Of a stretch of DNA of 43,886 bases, positions 16,262 to 24,252 are shown piece by piece. Position 1 is the stretch's first letter; each line of letters opens with the position of its first letter. The position numbers and the translations under genes are program-made. The notes beneath the pieces were generated by a model. It was not told where the DNA came from. It saw only the letters and a list, made by a program, of their open reading frames with translations, and ran no database searches. Source of the stretch: Bacteroidetes bacterium GWF2_38_335. GTDB taxonomy: Bacteria; Bacteroidota; Bacteroidia; Bacteroidales; GWF2-38-335. The stretch is taken from assembly GCA_001769535.1 (NCBI GenBank), contig MEOH01000001.1, forward strand, positions 264,040-307,925. The letters run 5' to 3'.

Positions 16262-16291
16262 TAAATGTAATAATTTAATTTTTCACGCAAA
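16262..16291 (-). promoter_or_regulatory. Candidate promoter of the PrkA-DUF444-SpoVR operon
   Basis: On the minus strand TTTG (complement of 16288-16291) is followed after 18 bases by TACATTTA (complement of 16262-16269), one mismatch from TAnnTTTG. It lies 33 bases before the ATG of the first operon gene. The spacing fits the Bacteroidota primary sigma consensus. Confidence 0.6.
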
Positions 16292-16360
16292 CACAAGAAC
16301 ATATAAATCTTTTACAGAAAATTTAAACGGCAAAAGGAAAATAAAGTTTGTATCCAATGC

Positions 16361-16388
16361 TTGTTTTTTAACAATTATCATATCTTTG
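16361..16388 (+). promoter_or_regulatory. Candidate promoter of the SpoIIE-type phosphatase gene
   Basis: TTG (16361-16363) is followed after 17 bases by TATCTTTG (16381-16388), a perfect TAnnTTTG box. The ATG at 16411 lies 22 bases downstream. It is divergent from the PrkA operon promoter, with about 70 bases between the two elements. Confidence 0.6.
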
Positions 16389-16410
16389 TTAATGGCTTAT
16401 AACTTCAAAA

Positions 16411-18573
16411 ATGGTTAAGTATATAATTATCATATTGCTGCATATACTTATTCCCCTGATATCATTTCCACAGGAGAACAAAATTATTATTGAAAACGAG
16501 AATCCCGATGAATTCTCAATTGCCAGTTTTATTTACACTCTTGAGGACAAGGAAAATAACCTGAGCATCGAAAACGTAATTCTTAAACATGAGAATGAAT
16601 TTACCCTCAATAAAACAGAAAGTGTAAATTTTGGATTTACCCGCTCTGCATATTGGCTCAGGTTTACAATTGTAAATAAATCTGCACAAAGGCAAAACCT
16701 GGTTTTTTCCATCAATTATCCCCTTATCAATGAACTTGATTTTTATGAAATAAAAGAATTCCGGCTAATAAGAAAAATAAAAACCGGCGAGCACAGGGTT
16801 TTTTCATCCAGGGATATTGAAAACAAGGATTTTGCTTTTAACCTGCTTCTTAAACCTTATTCGGAATACACCTATTATATAAGGGTTTATAATCATGGCG
16901 AAACATTACGAATTCCCATGAAACTTGATACCATTAAAAACTTTTTTATTGAGGAACAGAGCACCAGACTGGGTGACGGAATGTTTTTCGGCTTGTTTAT
17001 TTTTGTAGTTCTGTTCAACCTTTTTCTGTTTATCACCATAAAAGAACGGCTTTACTTCTTTTACTCTCTGTATGTTTTGTTATTTACAATGCTGATATTC
17101 AACACTGACGGATATTCCTTTCAGTATCTTTGGCCTAACAATCCCTATTGGGCAAACACATCCACAATTGTTATAGTTTCACTGGCAAATTTCTTTTTGT
17201 TGCTCTTCACTCAAATATTTCTTGATTTCAAAAACCTAAGTCGTAACGTTTGGATCATTAATTATGGATTTAAAATTTTGTTTTTAGTAATTAGTGTAAT
17301 TGTCTTTTTCGGAGGATTTTTCAGCGTTTTCGCAATGAAGTCGATCAACATTGTTTCAATGTTTGCTGTAATCTTTGCGATTATCACTTCCATTGTGGCG
17401 TTGAAAAAACACACCATGTTTGCCAGATATTTTCTTATTTCCTATTTCCTTTTGATGGTGGGGGTTATTATATATGTATTCCGAAATCTTGGTATTGTCC
17501 CAAACAATTTGCTTTCATTGTATGGATTAAAAGTGGGTTTTGCCATCGAAGTTATTTTGCTTTCAATTGCTGTATCCGACAGGTTTAGAAGAATAAAGGA
17601 AAGGGCAAATCAGGAACTTGAAGGATTGGTTAAAATCCGGACAGCCGAAATCAGGGCGCAGAAGGAAGAAATTTTAACACAGCGGGACGAAATTGAAGCC
17701 CAGCGCGATTCAATTATTGAGCAAAGAGATAAGATTGTTGAACAAAATCAGGAAATAAAATCCAGCATCATGTATGCGAGTCGAATTCAGAAAGCAATTT
17801 TCCCTCCGCAGTCAATTTTTGAAAGATATTTGCCAAATCATTTTATTTTCTACCTGCCAAGGGACATTGTAAGTGGTGATTTTTACTGGATATACAATAA
17901 AAACAACCTGCTTTGTTTTGCAGTTGCCGATTGCACAGGACATGGCGTTCCCGGTGCTTTTATGAGTGTCCTTGGCATGACTATTCTTAATGAAACTGCT
18001 GCAAAAATTGAACAGACAGATGCCGGGATATTCCTTGATGAGCTAAGGGAAAACCTGGTTAGGTCACTTCACCAAAAAGGAATTGAAGGGGATACACAGG
18101 ACGGACTTGACATTTCGCTGGTTATTTTTGACAAGGAAAAAAGGGAGTTTTCTTTTGCCGGAGCCAACAACCCACTTTATCTGGTTTGTAAAAACATTCC
18201 TTCATGGATTGATGAATCAGACCGTTTTTCGCTTTTTCAGAATAACAACCAGAAAAACAAAAATGTTTTGGTTGAAATCAAAGCAGATAAAATGCCCATT
18301 GGAGTTCACCGACATTATAAAACAAAATTTACCGGTCACAACCTCTCCCTTCCTGGTGATTGCACTATGTATCTGTTTTCTGACGGGTATGCCGATCAAT
18401 TTGGCGGAAGCGAAAAAAAGAAATACAAATACCAACAATTCAAGGAAATGTTGCTTTCAATAAGTCATATGGAACTACCCGACCAAAGAAAAATCATTGA
18501 ACGTGATTTTGAAATGTGGCGGGGTGAACTTGCCCAGATTGATGATGTGCTGATACTTGGAATAAAAGTTTAA
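16411..18573 (+). CDS. Membrane SpoIIE/PP2C-type serine phosphatase with 7TMR-DISM sensor
   Basis: The 720-residue signalling protein has a signal sequence, an extracytoplasmic 7TMR-DISM extracellular-type domain (about 25-170, with FGFTRSAYWLRFTI) and seven hydrophobic helices between about 190 and 390. A coiled-coil linker follows, with repeated QRDEI/QRDSI/QRDKI units (about 405-450). A C-terminal SpoIIE-like PP2C domain completes it. The metal-binding acidic residues are D490 in IVSGDFYW and D507 in ADCTGHGVPGAFM. The order suggests an envelope signal controlling cytoplasmic dephosphorylation, classically of anti-sigma-antagonist (STAS) proteins. No STAS or RsbW-type gene is in the window. 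It is divergent from the PrkA operon and converges with a small exported protein, 6 bases stop to stop. Confidence 0.92.
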   Translation: MVKYIIIILLHILIPLISFPQENKIIIENENPDEFSIASFIYTLEDKENNLSIENVILKHENEFTLNKTESVNFGFTRSAYWLRFTIVNKSAQRQNLVFSINYPLINELDFYEIKEFRLIRKIKTGEHRVFSSRDIENKDFAFNLLLKPYSEYTYYIRVYNHGETLRIPMKLDTIKNFFIEEQSTRLGDGMFFGLFIFVVLFNLFLFITIKERLYFFYSLYVLLFTMLIFNTDGYSFQYLWPNNPYWANTSTIVIVSLANFFLLLFTQIFLDFKNLSRNVWIINYGFKILFLVISVIVFFGGFFSVFAMKSINIVSMFAVIFAIITSIVALKKHTMFARYFLISYFLLMVGVIIYVFRNLGIVPNNLLSLYGLKVGFAIEVILLSIAVSDRFRRIKERANQELEGLVKIRTAEIRAQKEEILTQRDEIEAQRDSIIEQRDKIVEQNQEIKSSIMYASRIQKAIFPPQSIFERYLPNHFIFYLPRDIVSGDFYWIYNKNNLLCFAVADCTGHGVPGAFMSVLGMTILNETAAKIEQTDAGIFLDELRENLVRSLHQKGIEGDTQDGLDISLVIFDKEKREFSFAGANNPLYLVCKNIPSWIDESDRFSLFQNNNQKNKNVLVEIKADKMPIGVHRHYKTKFTGHNLSLPGDCTMYLFSDGYADQFGGSEKKKYKYQQFKEMLLSISHMELPDQRKIIERDFEMWRGELAQIDDVLILGIKV

Positions 18574-18579
18574 ACAGAA

Positions 18580-19110
18580 TTATTCAGGAAATCTGAACCC
18601 ATTCAGAAACATTGATTTATAATTGTAATTTACCTCTTCGAGTGAATAAACCATCAAGACAGCGAGAAAATGATTGTCGGCCCACGCTTTAACGTCGTAT
18701 TGATATAATTCGGCATCTTCCCAAAAATCAATTACTCCGGTTGCATTAGGATTCGACTCAAGTGTATGTCCCATTCCATAGCCAGCTGCACCGGTAATGT
18801 TAAGCTGAGTCTGCAAATAATCGAGATATTGTGTTAGCAATCCATCCAGTTCTTCTTTGCCGGATTCAGCAAAGGCATTCCCCAAGTCAACAAGAATCAT
18901 GGAATAAAAAGCACCTCCGAAATTTACTTCACCAATATACATATTCAGGCTGTCCTCTGATTTTTGAAGTTCAAAACTTCCCGGATCAGCAGGAAAATAT
19001 GCATAGCAACCTGATGTGGAAACCGGATATTTTGCAAACCTTGGCACATCCTGAGCCATAGAAACAACAACGGTACCAATCAATAATAATGTAAGCAGAA
19101 ATTTATTCAT
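18580..19110 (-). CDS. Small exported protein of unknown function
   Basis: The 176-residue product has a clear signal peptide with cleavage expected after VVSMA (before QDVPRFAKYP). The mature part of about 155 residues is acidic and mixed alpha/beta, with VNFGGAFYSMILVDLG, a helical segment (KEELDGLLTQYLDYLQTQL) and a final YNYKSMFLNGFRFPE. I do not recognise a characterised family. It resembles small periplasmic proteins annotated as hypothetical in Bacteroidota. The gene converges with the phosphatase gene and is divergent from the following small lipoprotein gene. It has no lipobox, so it should be soluble in the periplasm or secreted. Confidence 0.75.
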   Translation of the reverse strand: MNKFLLTLLLIGTVVVSMAQDVPRFAKYPVSTSGCYAYFPADPGSFELQKSEDSLNMYIGEVNFGGAFYSMILVDLGNAFAESGKEELDGLLTQYLDYLQTQLNITGAAGYGMGHTLESNPNATGVIDFWEDAELYQYDVKAWADNHFLAVLMVYSLEEVNYNYKSMFLNGFRFPE

Positions 19111-19237
19111 AATGTTTTTTTTTCAAAATTACAAAACCCTAAAATGTCCTTGACAAACTAAACAATAAAAACAAAAATAAGTTCATTGACATTTATTTTT
19201 GATGGTTTAATACCCTAATTAACTTTAATTAAATATT

Positions 19238-19273
19238 TTTGTTTCGTTTGAAACAAATTATTTTATAATTTTG
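19238..19273 (+). promoter_or_regulatory. Inverted repeat overlapping a candidate promoter
   Basis: TTTGTTTC (19238-19245) and GAAACAAA (19250-19257) form a perfect 8-bp inverted repeat around GTTT. It is followed by TAATTTTG (19266-19273), a perfect TAnnTTTG box 28 bases before the ATG at 19302. The TTTG elements at 19238 and 19247 lie inside the repeat, at 24 and 15 bases from the -7 box, so neither spacing is ideal. A repressor bound here would cover the -33 region. Confidence 0.45.
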
Positions 19274-19301
19274 ATTTTACAGAAATTTAATAAAAATACA
19301 A

Positions 19302-19538
19302 ATGAAAAAATTAGTTATACCGATTATTGCATCAGCATTTATTGCTTTCAGTTGTTCAAGTCCAACTCCTGAAAACAAAGAAAAATCAACTAAGGAAAAA
19401 GAAGAGGGATTGGAAGAAGCTCTCGAACAGCTACCTACCGACACTGCTGCAGCTAAGGAATTTGAAGACGAATACAATAAAGCAATGCAGGAGGTAAATG
19501 AAGACACCAAACTGACCAAAGATACCAAAACCGAATAA
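19302..19538 (+). CDS. Small Glu/Lys-rich lipoprotein
   Basis: The 78-residue precursor has a lipoprotein signal with lipobox AFSC (Cys18), giving a mature peptide of about 60 residues. The mature part is almost entirely charged and helical (KEKEEGLEEALEQL; AAAKEFEDEYNKAMQEV). I recognise no family. The segment around EQLPTDTAAAKEFEDEYN looks like a short linker between two helices. The gene has its own candidate promoter with an inverted repeat and is followed by a second small lipoprotein gene 71 bases downstream. A structural or stress-related envelope role is possible but not shown. Confidence 0.72.
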   Translation: MKKLVIPIIASAFIAFSCSSPTPENKEKSTKEKEEGLEEALEQLPTDTAAAKEFEDEYNKAMQEVNEDTKLTKDTKTE

Positions 19539-19609
19539 TAATTACTTTTTAATTTTTTTATACATCCGGGATCTCATGTAAGGTTTCGGACAATTATATT
19601 TTTTGCCAC

Positions 19610-20050
19610 ATGAAAAAACTTATTTTTATCCTGCTTTCCTTTTCTCTTTTTATTTCTTGCAATAAAGATCTGGAAAAAAAGATTGTTGCTTCGTTCCCTG
19701 ATGGTAAACCCGAACAAATTGATTATTATAAACCCGGCTCTGAAAGCAAAGAAGTGATCAAGCAGGAAGTATATTATCCAAGCGGAAGTTTAAAATACAG
19801 TTTATCTATAAAAGATGGCAAAAAAAATGGCCTTTGCACATATTTTTTTGAAAACGGGAAAAAATGGTCAGAACAGTATTTCGTAAATGACACAAGTGAA
19901 GGCGATCACCGTTTATATTATGAGAATGGTGAAATGCGCGAATTTGGAAAGTTCGAAAAAGGAAAATGCGTTGGCACCTGGTATTTTTATGATGAAAAGG
20001 GAAATATTATCAGGGAAGCCAAATATGTTAACGGGGAGGTCATTCAATAG
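19610..20050 (+). CDS. MORN-repeat (YwqK-like) lipoprotein
   Basis: The 146-residue precursor has a lipobox FISC (Cys17), then tandem MORN-type units. They are visible as VYYPSGSLKYSLSIKDGKKN, YFFENGKKWSEQYFV, LYYENGEMREFGKFEKGK and FYDEKGNIIREAKYVNGE. Databases often label such proteins 'toxin-antitoxin system YwqK family antitoxin', a name inherited from one Bacillus locus. With a lipoprotein signal and no toxin gene nearby, that name is misleading here. MORN units usually mediate membrane or protein contact. Its TAG stop touches the opposing lipoprotein gene's stop with no gap. Confidence 0.85.
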   Translation: MKKLIFILLSFSLFISCNKDLEKKIVASFPDGKPEQIDYYKPGSESKEVIKQEVYYPSGSLKYSLSIKDGKKNGLCTYFFENGKKWSEQYFVNDTSEGDHRLYYENGEMREFGKFEKGKCVGTWYFYDEKGNIIREAKYVNGEVIQ

Positions 20051-20419
20051 TTATTCGCCCTGCGGAACCAAATAAATAGTAACATTTCCGTAACCAAGGC
20101 TTATGAGACGATTTGAAATAAAATCCAGACTGTAAATATCATTTCCAATCTTTATATACTTTCGTTCATCAATAAATTCCCAGGTCGACTCCCGGGTTAA
20201 CCCTGTATCGTTTGATGTGAGTCTGAATGTTCCATCGTCTTTAAATTCATAGGTAAAAAACTCTGTATCGTCTGTAAAATCATTATCGTTGTTAACGTAT
20301 GTTTTTACAATCCATATATTTCCGGTTAACCGTTCCTCTACCGAATAAAAACTGAAATGTTCTTTAACGCAACCGGTTAAAAGAAGCACAAAAGCAATTA
20401 TATATAAAAAATTCCTCAA
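20051..20419 (-). CDS. Small lipocalin-like lipoprotein
   Basis: The 122-residue precursor has a lipobox LTGC (Cys17). The mature part reads as an antiparallel beta-barrel start: LTGNIWIVKTYVNN, FFTYEFKDDGTFRL, RESTWEFIDERKYIKI. This pattern, W..... followed by F.DG.F and STWEF, is common in Bacteroidota lipocalin-like proteins of unknown ligand. It is placed 7 bases after the MBL hydrolase stop on the same strand, so the two are probably co-transcribed. Its stop codon abuts the MORN-protein stop. Ligand and role are unknown. Confidence 0.7.
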   Translation of the reverse strand: MRNFLYIIAFVLLLTGCVKEHFSFYSVEERLTGNIWIVKTYVNNDNDFTDDTEFFTYEFKDDGTFRLTSNDTGLTRESTWEFIDERKYIKIGNDIYSLDFISNRLISLGYGNVTIYLVPQGE

Positions 20420-20426
20420 ATTCCTG

Positions 20427-21272
20427 TTATTCTGTTATTTTGCAAAGTTTAAAGGTCTCATTGACTCTAACTCCCTTTTCGGTATTGTGTACAGTGCAAC
20501 ATTCATTATACAAATCATGTTCAAAAAACAAAACATATCCTTTTTCGGCGGCTTCATTTAAAAACGCTTCTTTTTCATCAAGAGTGAGCAGCGGTCTGGT
20601 ATCATAGCTCATAACGAAAGGAAGCGGTATGTGTGCCGCAGCCGGTAAAAGATCACCCATAAAAACGATGGTTTTATCTTTATATTGTATATGCGGAATA
20701 ATTTGTCCGTCGGTATGTCCGTCGAACATTACTGCCCTGAACCCCGGAACAATTTCTGTTTCCTTATCCAGCAATTTCAGGTTTGGGATCATTGGCAAAA
20801 TATTTTCTTTCAGAAAAGAAGCCTTTTCTCTCCTGTTTGGAGAAGTAGCCCAATTCCATTGCTTTGCACTTACCCAATATGTGGCGTTTTTAAAAAGAAG
20901 TTCATGCTCATTTGTTTCCTTGTTAAAAATAACTCCGCCTCCGCAATGGTCAAAATGCAGGTGGGTTAAAACCATGTCAGTTATATCATCGGGCGAATAC
21001 CCTGCATTTTTAAGTGACTCAACCAGTGTAACATTTCCGTTTGGATAATAGTTTGAGAAAAATTTTTCTGATTGTTTGTCTCCCATTCCATTATCAATTA
21101 GAAAAACTCGTTTTCCGTAATCAACAAGCAAACAGCGCATTGCCCAGTTGCAAAGATTTTTTTCATCTGCCGGGTATAATTTTTCCCACATCACTTTTGG
21201 CACCACCCCAAACATTGCTCCTCCATCAAGTTTCAGGTTTCCGGTATCAATTACGTGCATTTTCATCGTCAA
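20427..21272 (-). CDS. MBL-fold metallohydrolase
   Basis: The product of up to 281 residues belongs to the metallo-beta-lactamase superfamily, near the N-acyl-homoserine-lactonase-like branch. Zinc ligands are visible in VLTHLHFDHCGG (H104, H106, D108, H109), in FDGHTDGQ (H186), in FMGDLLPAAAH (Asp near 212) and in a C-terminal FFEHD. It lacks a signal peptide, so it is cytoplasmic. The substrate cannot be read from sequence; a lactone or ester is the common case. The start may be any of the three close methionines in MTMKM, since family members usually begin just before the IDTGN segment. It is divergent from the Mpl-type ligase and probably leads the lipocalin-like lipoprotein gene. Confidence 0.88.
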   Translation of the reverse strand: MTMKMHVIDTGNLKLDGGAMFGVVPKVMWEKLYPADEKNLCNWAMRCLLVDYGKRVFLIDNGMGDKQSEKFFSNYYPNGNVTLVESLKNAGYSPDDITDMVLTHLHFDHCGGGVIFNKETNEHELLFKNATYWVSAKQWNWATSPNRREKASFLKENILPMIPNLKLLDKETEIVPGFRAVMFDGHTDGQIIPHIQYKDKTIVFMGDLLPAAAHIPLPFVMSYDTRPLLTLDEKEAFLNEAAEKGYVLFFEHDLYNECCTVHNTEKGVRVNETFKLCKITE

Positions 21273-21320
21273 ACAGATTTAAATTTATATTTTTGAAAGT
21301 CCAGCTTTCTTTTATGTGGG

Positions 21321-21349
21321 CAAAGATAATAACAATATCTTTTGACAAA
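21321..21349 (-). promoter_or_regulatory. Promoter of the MBL hydrolase gene
   Basis: On the minus strand TTTG (complement of 21346-21349) is followed after 17 bases by TATCTTTG (complement of 21321-21328), a perfect TAnnTTTG box. It is located 48 bases before the upstream-most ATG. It overlaps the leader of the divergent Mpl gene. Confidence 0.6.
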
Positions 21350-21364
21350 GAAAAAAAAACTTAT

Positions 21365-22720
21365 ATGAAAGTTCATTTTATAGCAACAGGCGGGGCAGCC
21401 ATGCACAATATGGCCATCGCCCTTCATAAAAAAGGTTTTGCCGTTACAGGTTCGGATGATGAGATTTTTGATCCGGCAAAAACACGACTTGAAAAATACG
21501 GACTGTTGCCTGAAAATCCGGGATGGTTTCCCGAAAAAATTACTGATGATCTTGATGCCATTATTTTAGGTATGCATGCCCGCGAAGACAATCCTGAATT
21601 GATAAAAGCCAGGGAGCTTGGTTTGAGAATATATTCTTTTCCCGAATACTTGTATGAAGCAACCAAAGATAAAACAAGGGTTGTTATCGGAGGCAGCCAT
21701 GGTAAAACAACCATCACAGCCATGATTATGCATGTGCTCAATTACTTAAAAATTGACCATGATTACATGGTGGGCGCACAGCTCGAGGGCTTTGAAACCA
21801 TGGTGAAAATTTCTGACGCTCCCATTGCCATTTTTGAAGGAGATGAGTATCTTTCTTCTCCCATCGACCGCAGACCAAAATTTCATTTGTACAAACCCAA
21901 TATTGCTTTGCTGAGCGGAATTGCCTGGGATCACATCAATGTTTTTCCCACTTTTGAAATTTACGTGGATCAGTTCAGGCAATTTATTAACCTGATTGAA
22001 AAAGATGGTAGCCTGGTTTACTTTGAACAAGATGAAAACCTTCAGATGCTTGCTAAAGAAGCAAAAGGCGTAAAATCAATTTCCTATGGAACACCGGATT
22101 TTTTCATTAAGGATTTTGTCACCTATCTGAAAAGAAATAATCAGGAAACGCCCCTGATGGTTTTCGGTGAGCATAACCTCCAGAATATCATGGGTGCCAT
22201 GAATGTTTGCAAGCAACTTGGAATAGAAGAAAATAAATTTTTTGAAGCCATCAGCCAGTTCAAAGGTGCTTCAAAACGTTTGCAGTTGCTTGAAAAAAAT
22301 GAATGTACCAGTATTTTTCTTGATTTTGCCCACTCACCATCAAAACTGATGGCCACAACAAAAGCCGTTAAAGAACAATTCCATCGCAGAACACTGGTCG
22401 CCTGTATGGAACTGCACACTTTTTCAAGTCTTAACGAAGATTTTCTGAGTCAGTACAAGGGAACAATGGATGCTGCGGAGGTTGCCTATGTGTATTTTAA
22501 TCCGCATACCCTTGAGCACAAAAAAATGAAGGAAATAACTATCGATCAGGTTGCAAAAGCCTTTTCCCACAAAAACATGGTCGTTTTCAATGATTCTGAA
22601 AAGCTTGTAAACACACTGAAATCAACAGATTGGAAAAACAAAAACCTGCTTTTGATGAGTTCTGGAAATTTTTCGGGGATTAAGTTTGGGGAGTTTGCAA
22701 GGGAATTAATCTGCAAATAA
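21365..22720 (+). CDS. mpl: Mpl-type Mur ligase (UDP-MurNAc:tripeptide ligase, murein recycling)
   Basis: The 451-residue protein belongs to the Mur ligase family and is closest to Mpl, which attaches recycled murein tripeptide to UDP-N-acetylmuramic acid. It shows an N-terminal Rossmann-like start (HFIATGGAAMHNMAIAL), the ATP P-loop GGSHGKTT (109-116), the central GDEYLSSPIDRRPKF and SGIAWDHINVFPT segments, and the C-terminal DFAHSPSKLMATTKAV. Length fits Mpl (about 450). The frame is open back to 21041, but that extension lies over the divergent MBL gene. The ATG at 21365 gives the expected Mpl N-terminus, so I chose it. MurC is excluded because the Mpl-specific GDEYLSSPIDRRPKF block is present. 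Confidence 0.9.
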   Translation: MKVHFIATGGAAMHNMAIALHKKGFAVTGSDDEIFDPAKTRLEKYGLLPENPGWFPEKITDDLDAIILGMHAREDNPELIKARELGLRIYSFPEYLYEATKDKTRVVIGGSHGKTTITAMIMHVLNYLKIDHDYMVGAQLEGFETMVKISDAPIAIFEGDEYLSSPIDRRPKFHLYKPNIALLSGIAWDHINVFPTFEIYVDQFRQFINLIEKDGSLVYFEQDENLQMLAKEAKGVKSISYGTPDFFIKDFVTYLKRNNQETPLMVFGEHNLQNIMGAMNVCKQLGIEENKFFEAISQFKGASKRLQLLEKNECTSIFLDFAHSPSKLMATTKAVKEQFHRRTLVACMELHTFSSLNEDFLSQYKGTMDAAEVAYVYFNPHTLEHKKMKEITIDQVAKAFSHKNMVVFNDSEKLVNTLKSTDWKNKNLLLMSSGNFSGIKFGEFARELICK

Positions 22721-22737
22721 TGTATTTATTTATCCCT

Positions 22738-23559
22738 TTATTCTTTCTTCCCAAAATCGTACCCGACCGAAACAAAAGGAATCATACCCAATTCACGGTG
22801 GGTGGCAAAAGCGATATCCACTTTAAACTTTCCCAGCGAATAGGTGATTCCGAAAGAATTCTGCACAGGATTTGTTGAAATTCCTGCCCTGAGCATCAGT
22901 TTTTCAATCAATCGAAATTCCAGTCCTGCCTTAAAGACCGGATTATAATCAATATCTTTTTCAGTTTCAATGGCAAGAAAAGCTTTATCCCTGAAATTGT
23001 ATCCCATACCAATTCTGAACAAAGTAGGGATTCGTTCGCTATTATATTCGGCAATTTTCGCTTTTGTTGGATTAAAAAGATGCCCTCCAATAAAAAGATT
23101 TTCAATAGGCTCTGCAATAAATCCAATTTCACCGGTAACAGCTCCATGGTTTCCATACATGTTGGAAATATAGGTATTCAGGTAATCGAGCTGTATTCCA
23201 AGAGAGAAATGTTCGGCAAGCTTCTTTCCGAAACCCAGTCCGATTTTCGATTCGTTGTATTGTCCATAACCAAAATAGGACAGATTCAAACCGAACGTGC
23301 CTGACTGTACCGGAAATGCACCTGAAAATGACTGAAGGCTGTATTCGGGAATGGCAAATTTATTTTCAAAATGAAATCCCAATTGGGTAGTTTCAATATT
23401 TCCCAGTCCGGCTTGATTGTTATACCCCGACCAAACATCAGAAAGCATGACAGAAGCATTGCCCATTCCCGAGGAACGTGCACCGGTAGGGTAATTTTGT
23501 GCCCAAAGCTGATTCAGAGACAAACCAGATACAAGCAATATTATAAGTAAGTATTTCAA
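22738..23559 (-). CDS. PorV/PorQ-like outer-membrane barrel protein, TTG start
   Basis: The 273-residue precursor has a signal peptide (LLIILLVSGLSLNQLWAQ) and a glycine- and aromatic-rich barrel body that begins with the PorV/PorQ/UPF0164-like entry GARSSGMGNASVMLSDVWSG. It ends in an FVSVGYDF strand. Proteins of this kind act at the outer membrane, some with the T9SS. This short member cannot be given a specific role. The start codon is TTG: its first codon overlaps the PurE stop as TTGA, an in-frame TAA lies just upstream, and the next Met is beyond the signal peptide. This implies translational coupling to purE. Confidence 0.8.
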   Translation of the reverse strand: MKYLLIILLVSGLSLNQLWAQNYPTGARSSGMGNASVMLSDVWSGYNNQAGLGNIETTQLGFHFENKFAIPEYSLQSFSGAFPVQSGTFGLNLSYFGYGQYNESKIGLGFGKKLAEHFSLGIQLDYLNTYISNMYGNHGAVTGEIGFIAEPIENLFIGGHLFNPTKAKIAEYNSERIPTLFRIGMGYNFRDKAFLAIETEKDIDYNPVFKAGLEFRLIEKLMLRAGISTNPVQNSFGITYSLGKFKVDIAFATHRELGMIPFVSVGYDFGKKE

Positions 23560-24074
23560 TTTGTTTTGTATTTAAACTGTATTTTAGAAAAATCATTGTT
23601 AGCCTGAACAATTTTATCCTTAAGTTTTTCCTTATATGCTTTAAAGGATTTTGCAATTTTTTCATCGCCCGAAGCAAGAATTTGAGCTGCTAAAAGGCCG
23701 GCATTAAGTGAAGCGTTTATGCCAACTGTGGCAACGGGTATTCCCGGAGGCATCTGTATAATCGACAACATCGAATCCCATCCGTCAAGGGAAGCATTAA
23801 TCGGAACACCAATCACAGGCAAGGCTGTTGAAGCTGCAATAACGCCGGGAAGATGAGCGGCCATACCAGCAGCAGCAATTATTACTTTTATTCCCCTTGC
23901 CTCGGCATTTTTAGCAAATTCCTCAACTATTTCGGGTGTTCGGTGGGCAGAAAGCGCGTTAATTTCAAACGGGATTTCAAATTCATTTAGTAACTGGGCT
24001 GCTTTTTCCATTACCGACCAATCAGAGGTACTGCCCATAATGATGCTAACTTTTGGTGTCATTTTATTTATCAA
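23556..24074 (-). CDS. purE: PurE, N5-carboxyaminoimidazole ribonucleotide mutase
   Basis: The 172-residue enzyme converts N5-CAIR to CAIR in de novo purine synthesis. Class I PurE motifs are all present: MGSTSDWSVM (13-22), the catalytic-loop SAHRTPE (42-48, with H44) and AAAGMAAHLPGV (67-78). The downstream GWDSMLSIIQMPPGIPVATV also matches. The start may be Met1 or Met5 (TPKVSIIMGS follows). Length is normal. No purK is adjacent. It overlaps the following PorV/PorQ-like gene by 4 bases. A divergently transcribed HPRT-adenylate kinase gene lies 216 bases away, giving a local purine theme. Confidence 0.96.
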   Translation of the reverse strand: MINKMTPKVSIIMGSTSDWSVMEKAAQLLNEFEIPFEINALSAHRTPEIVEEFAKNAEARGIKVIIAAAGMAAHLPGVIAASTALPVIGVPINASLDGWDSMLSIIQMPPGIPVATVGINASLNAGLLAAQILASGDEKIAKSFKAYKEKLKDKIVQANNDFSKIQFKYKTN

Positions 24075-24252
24075 TTAATAATAGTTCAAGATACGTAATT
24101 TTAATCCAAAAAACTTAAATCAGACTTCGGTCTTCCGACTTCCAACTTTTTATACTACAAAAATAAACTAATTTCCCAATCGTAATATTTTTTTCACTTT
24201 GTATTATATAATATCTTTTTTAATGTAAAAATTTCTTTAATTTGTTGTTTCC

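Noticed and set aside
16411-18573. Histidine kinase
   Set aside because: The 7TM plus coiled-coil layout suggests one, but the C-terminal domain has SGDFYW and ADCTGHGVPG, which are SpoIIE/PP2C, and no H-box or HATPase motif.
19610-20050. Toxin-antitoxin module (YwqK antitoxin)
   Set aside because: The protein is a MORN-repeat lipoprotein with a lipobox; no toxin gene is adjacent, so the family label is misleading.
21041-21364. N-terminal extension of the Mpl-type ligase
   Set aside because: The extension overlaps the divergent MBL gene and its promoter; known Mpl proteins begin at the ATG at 21365.
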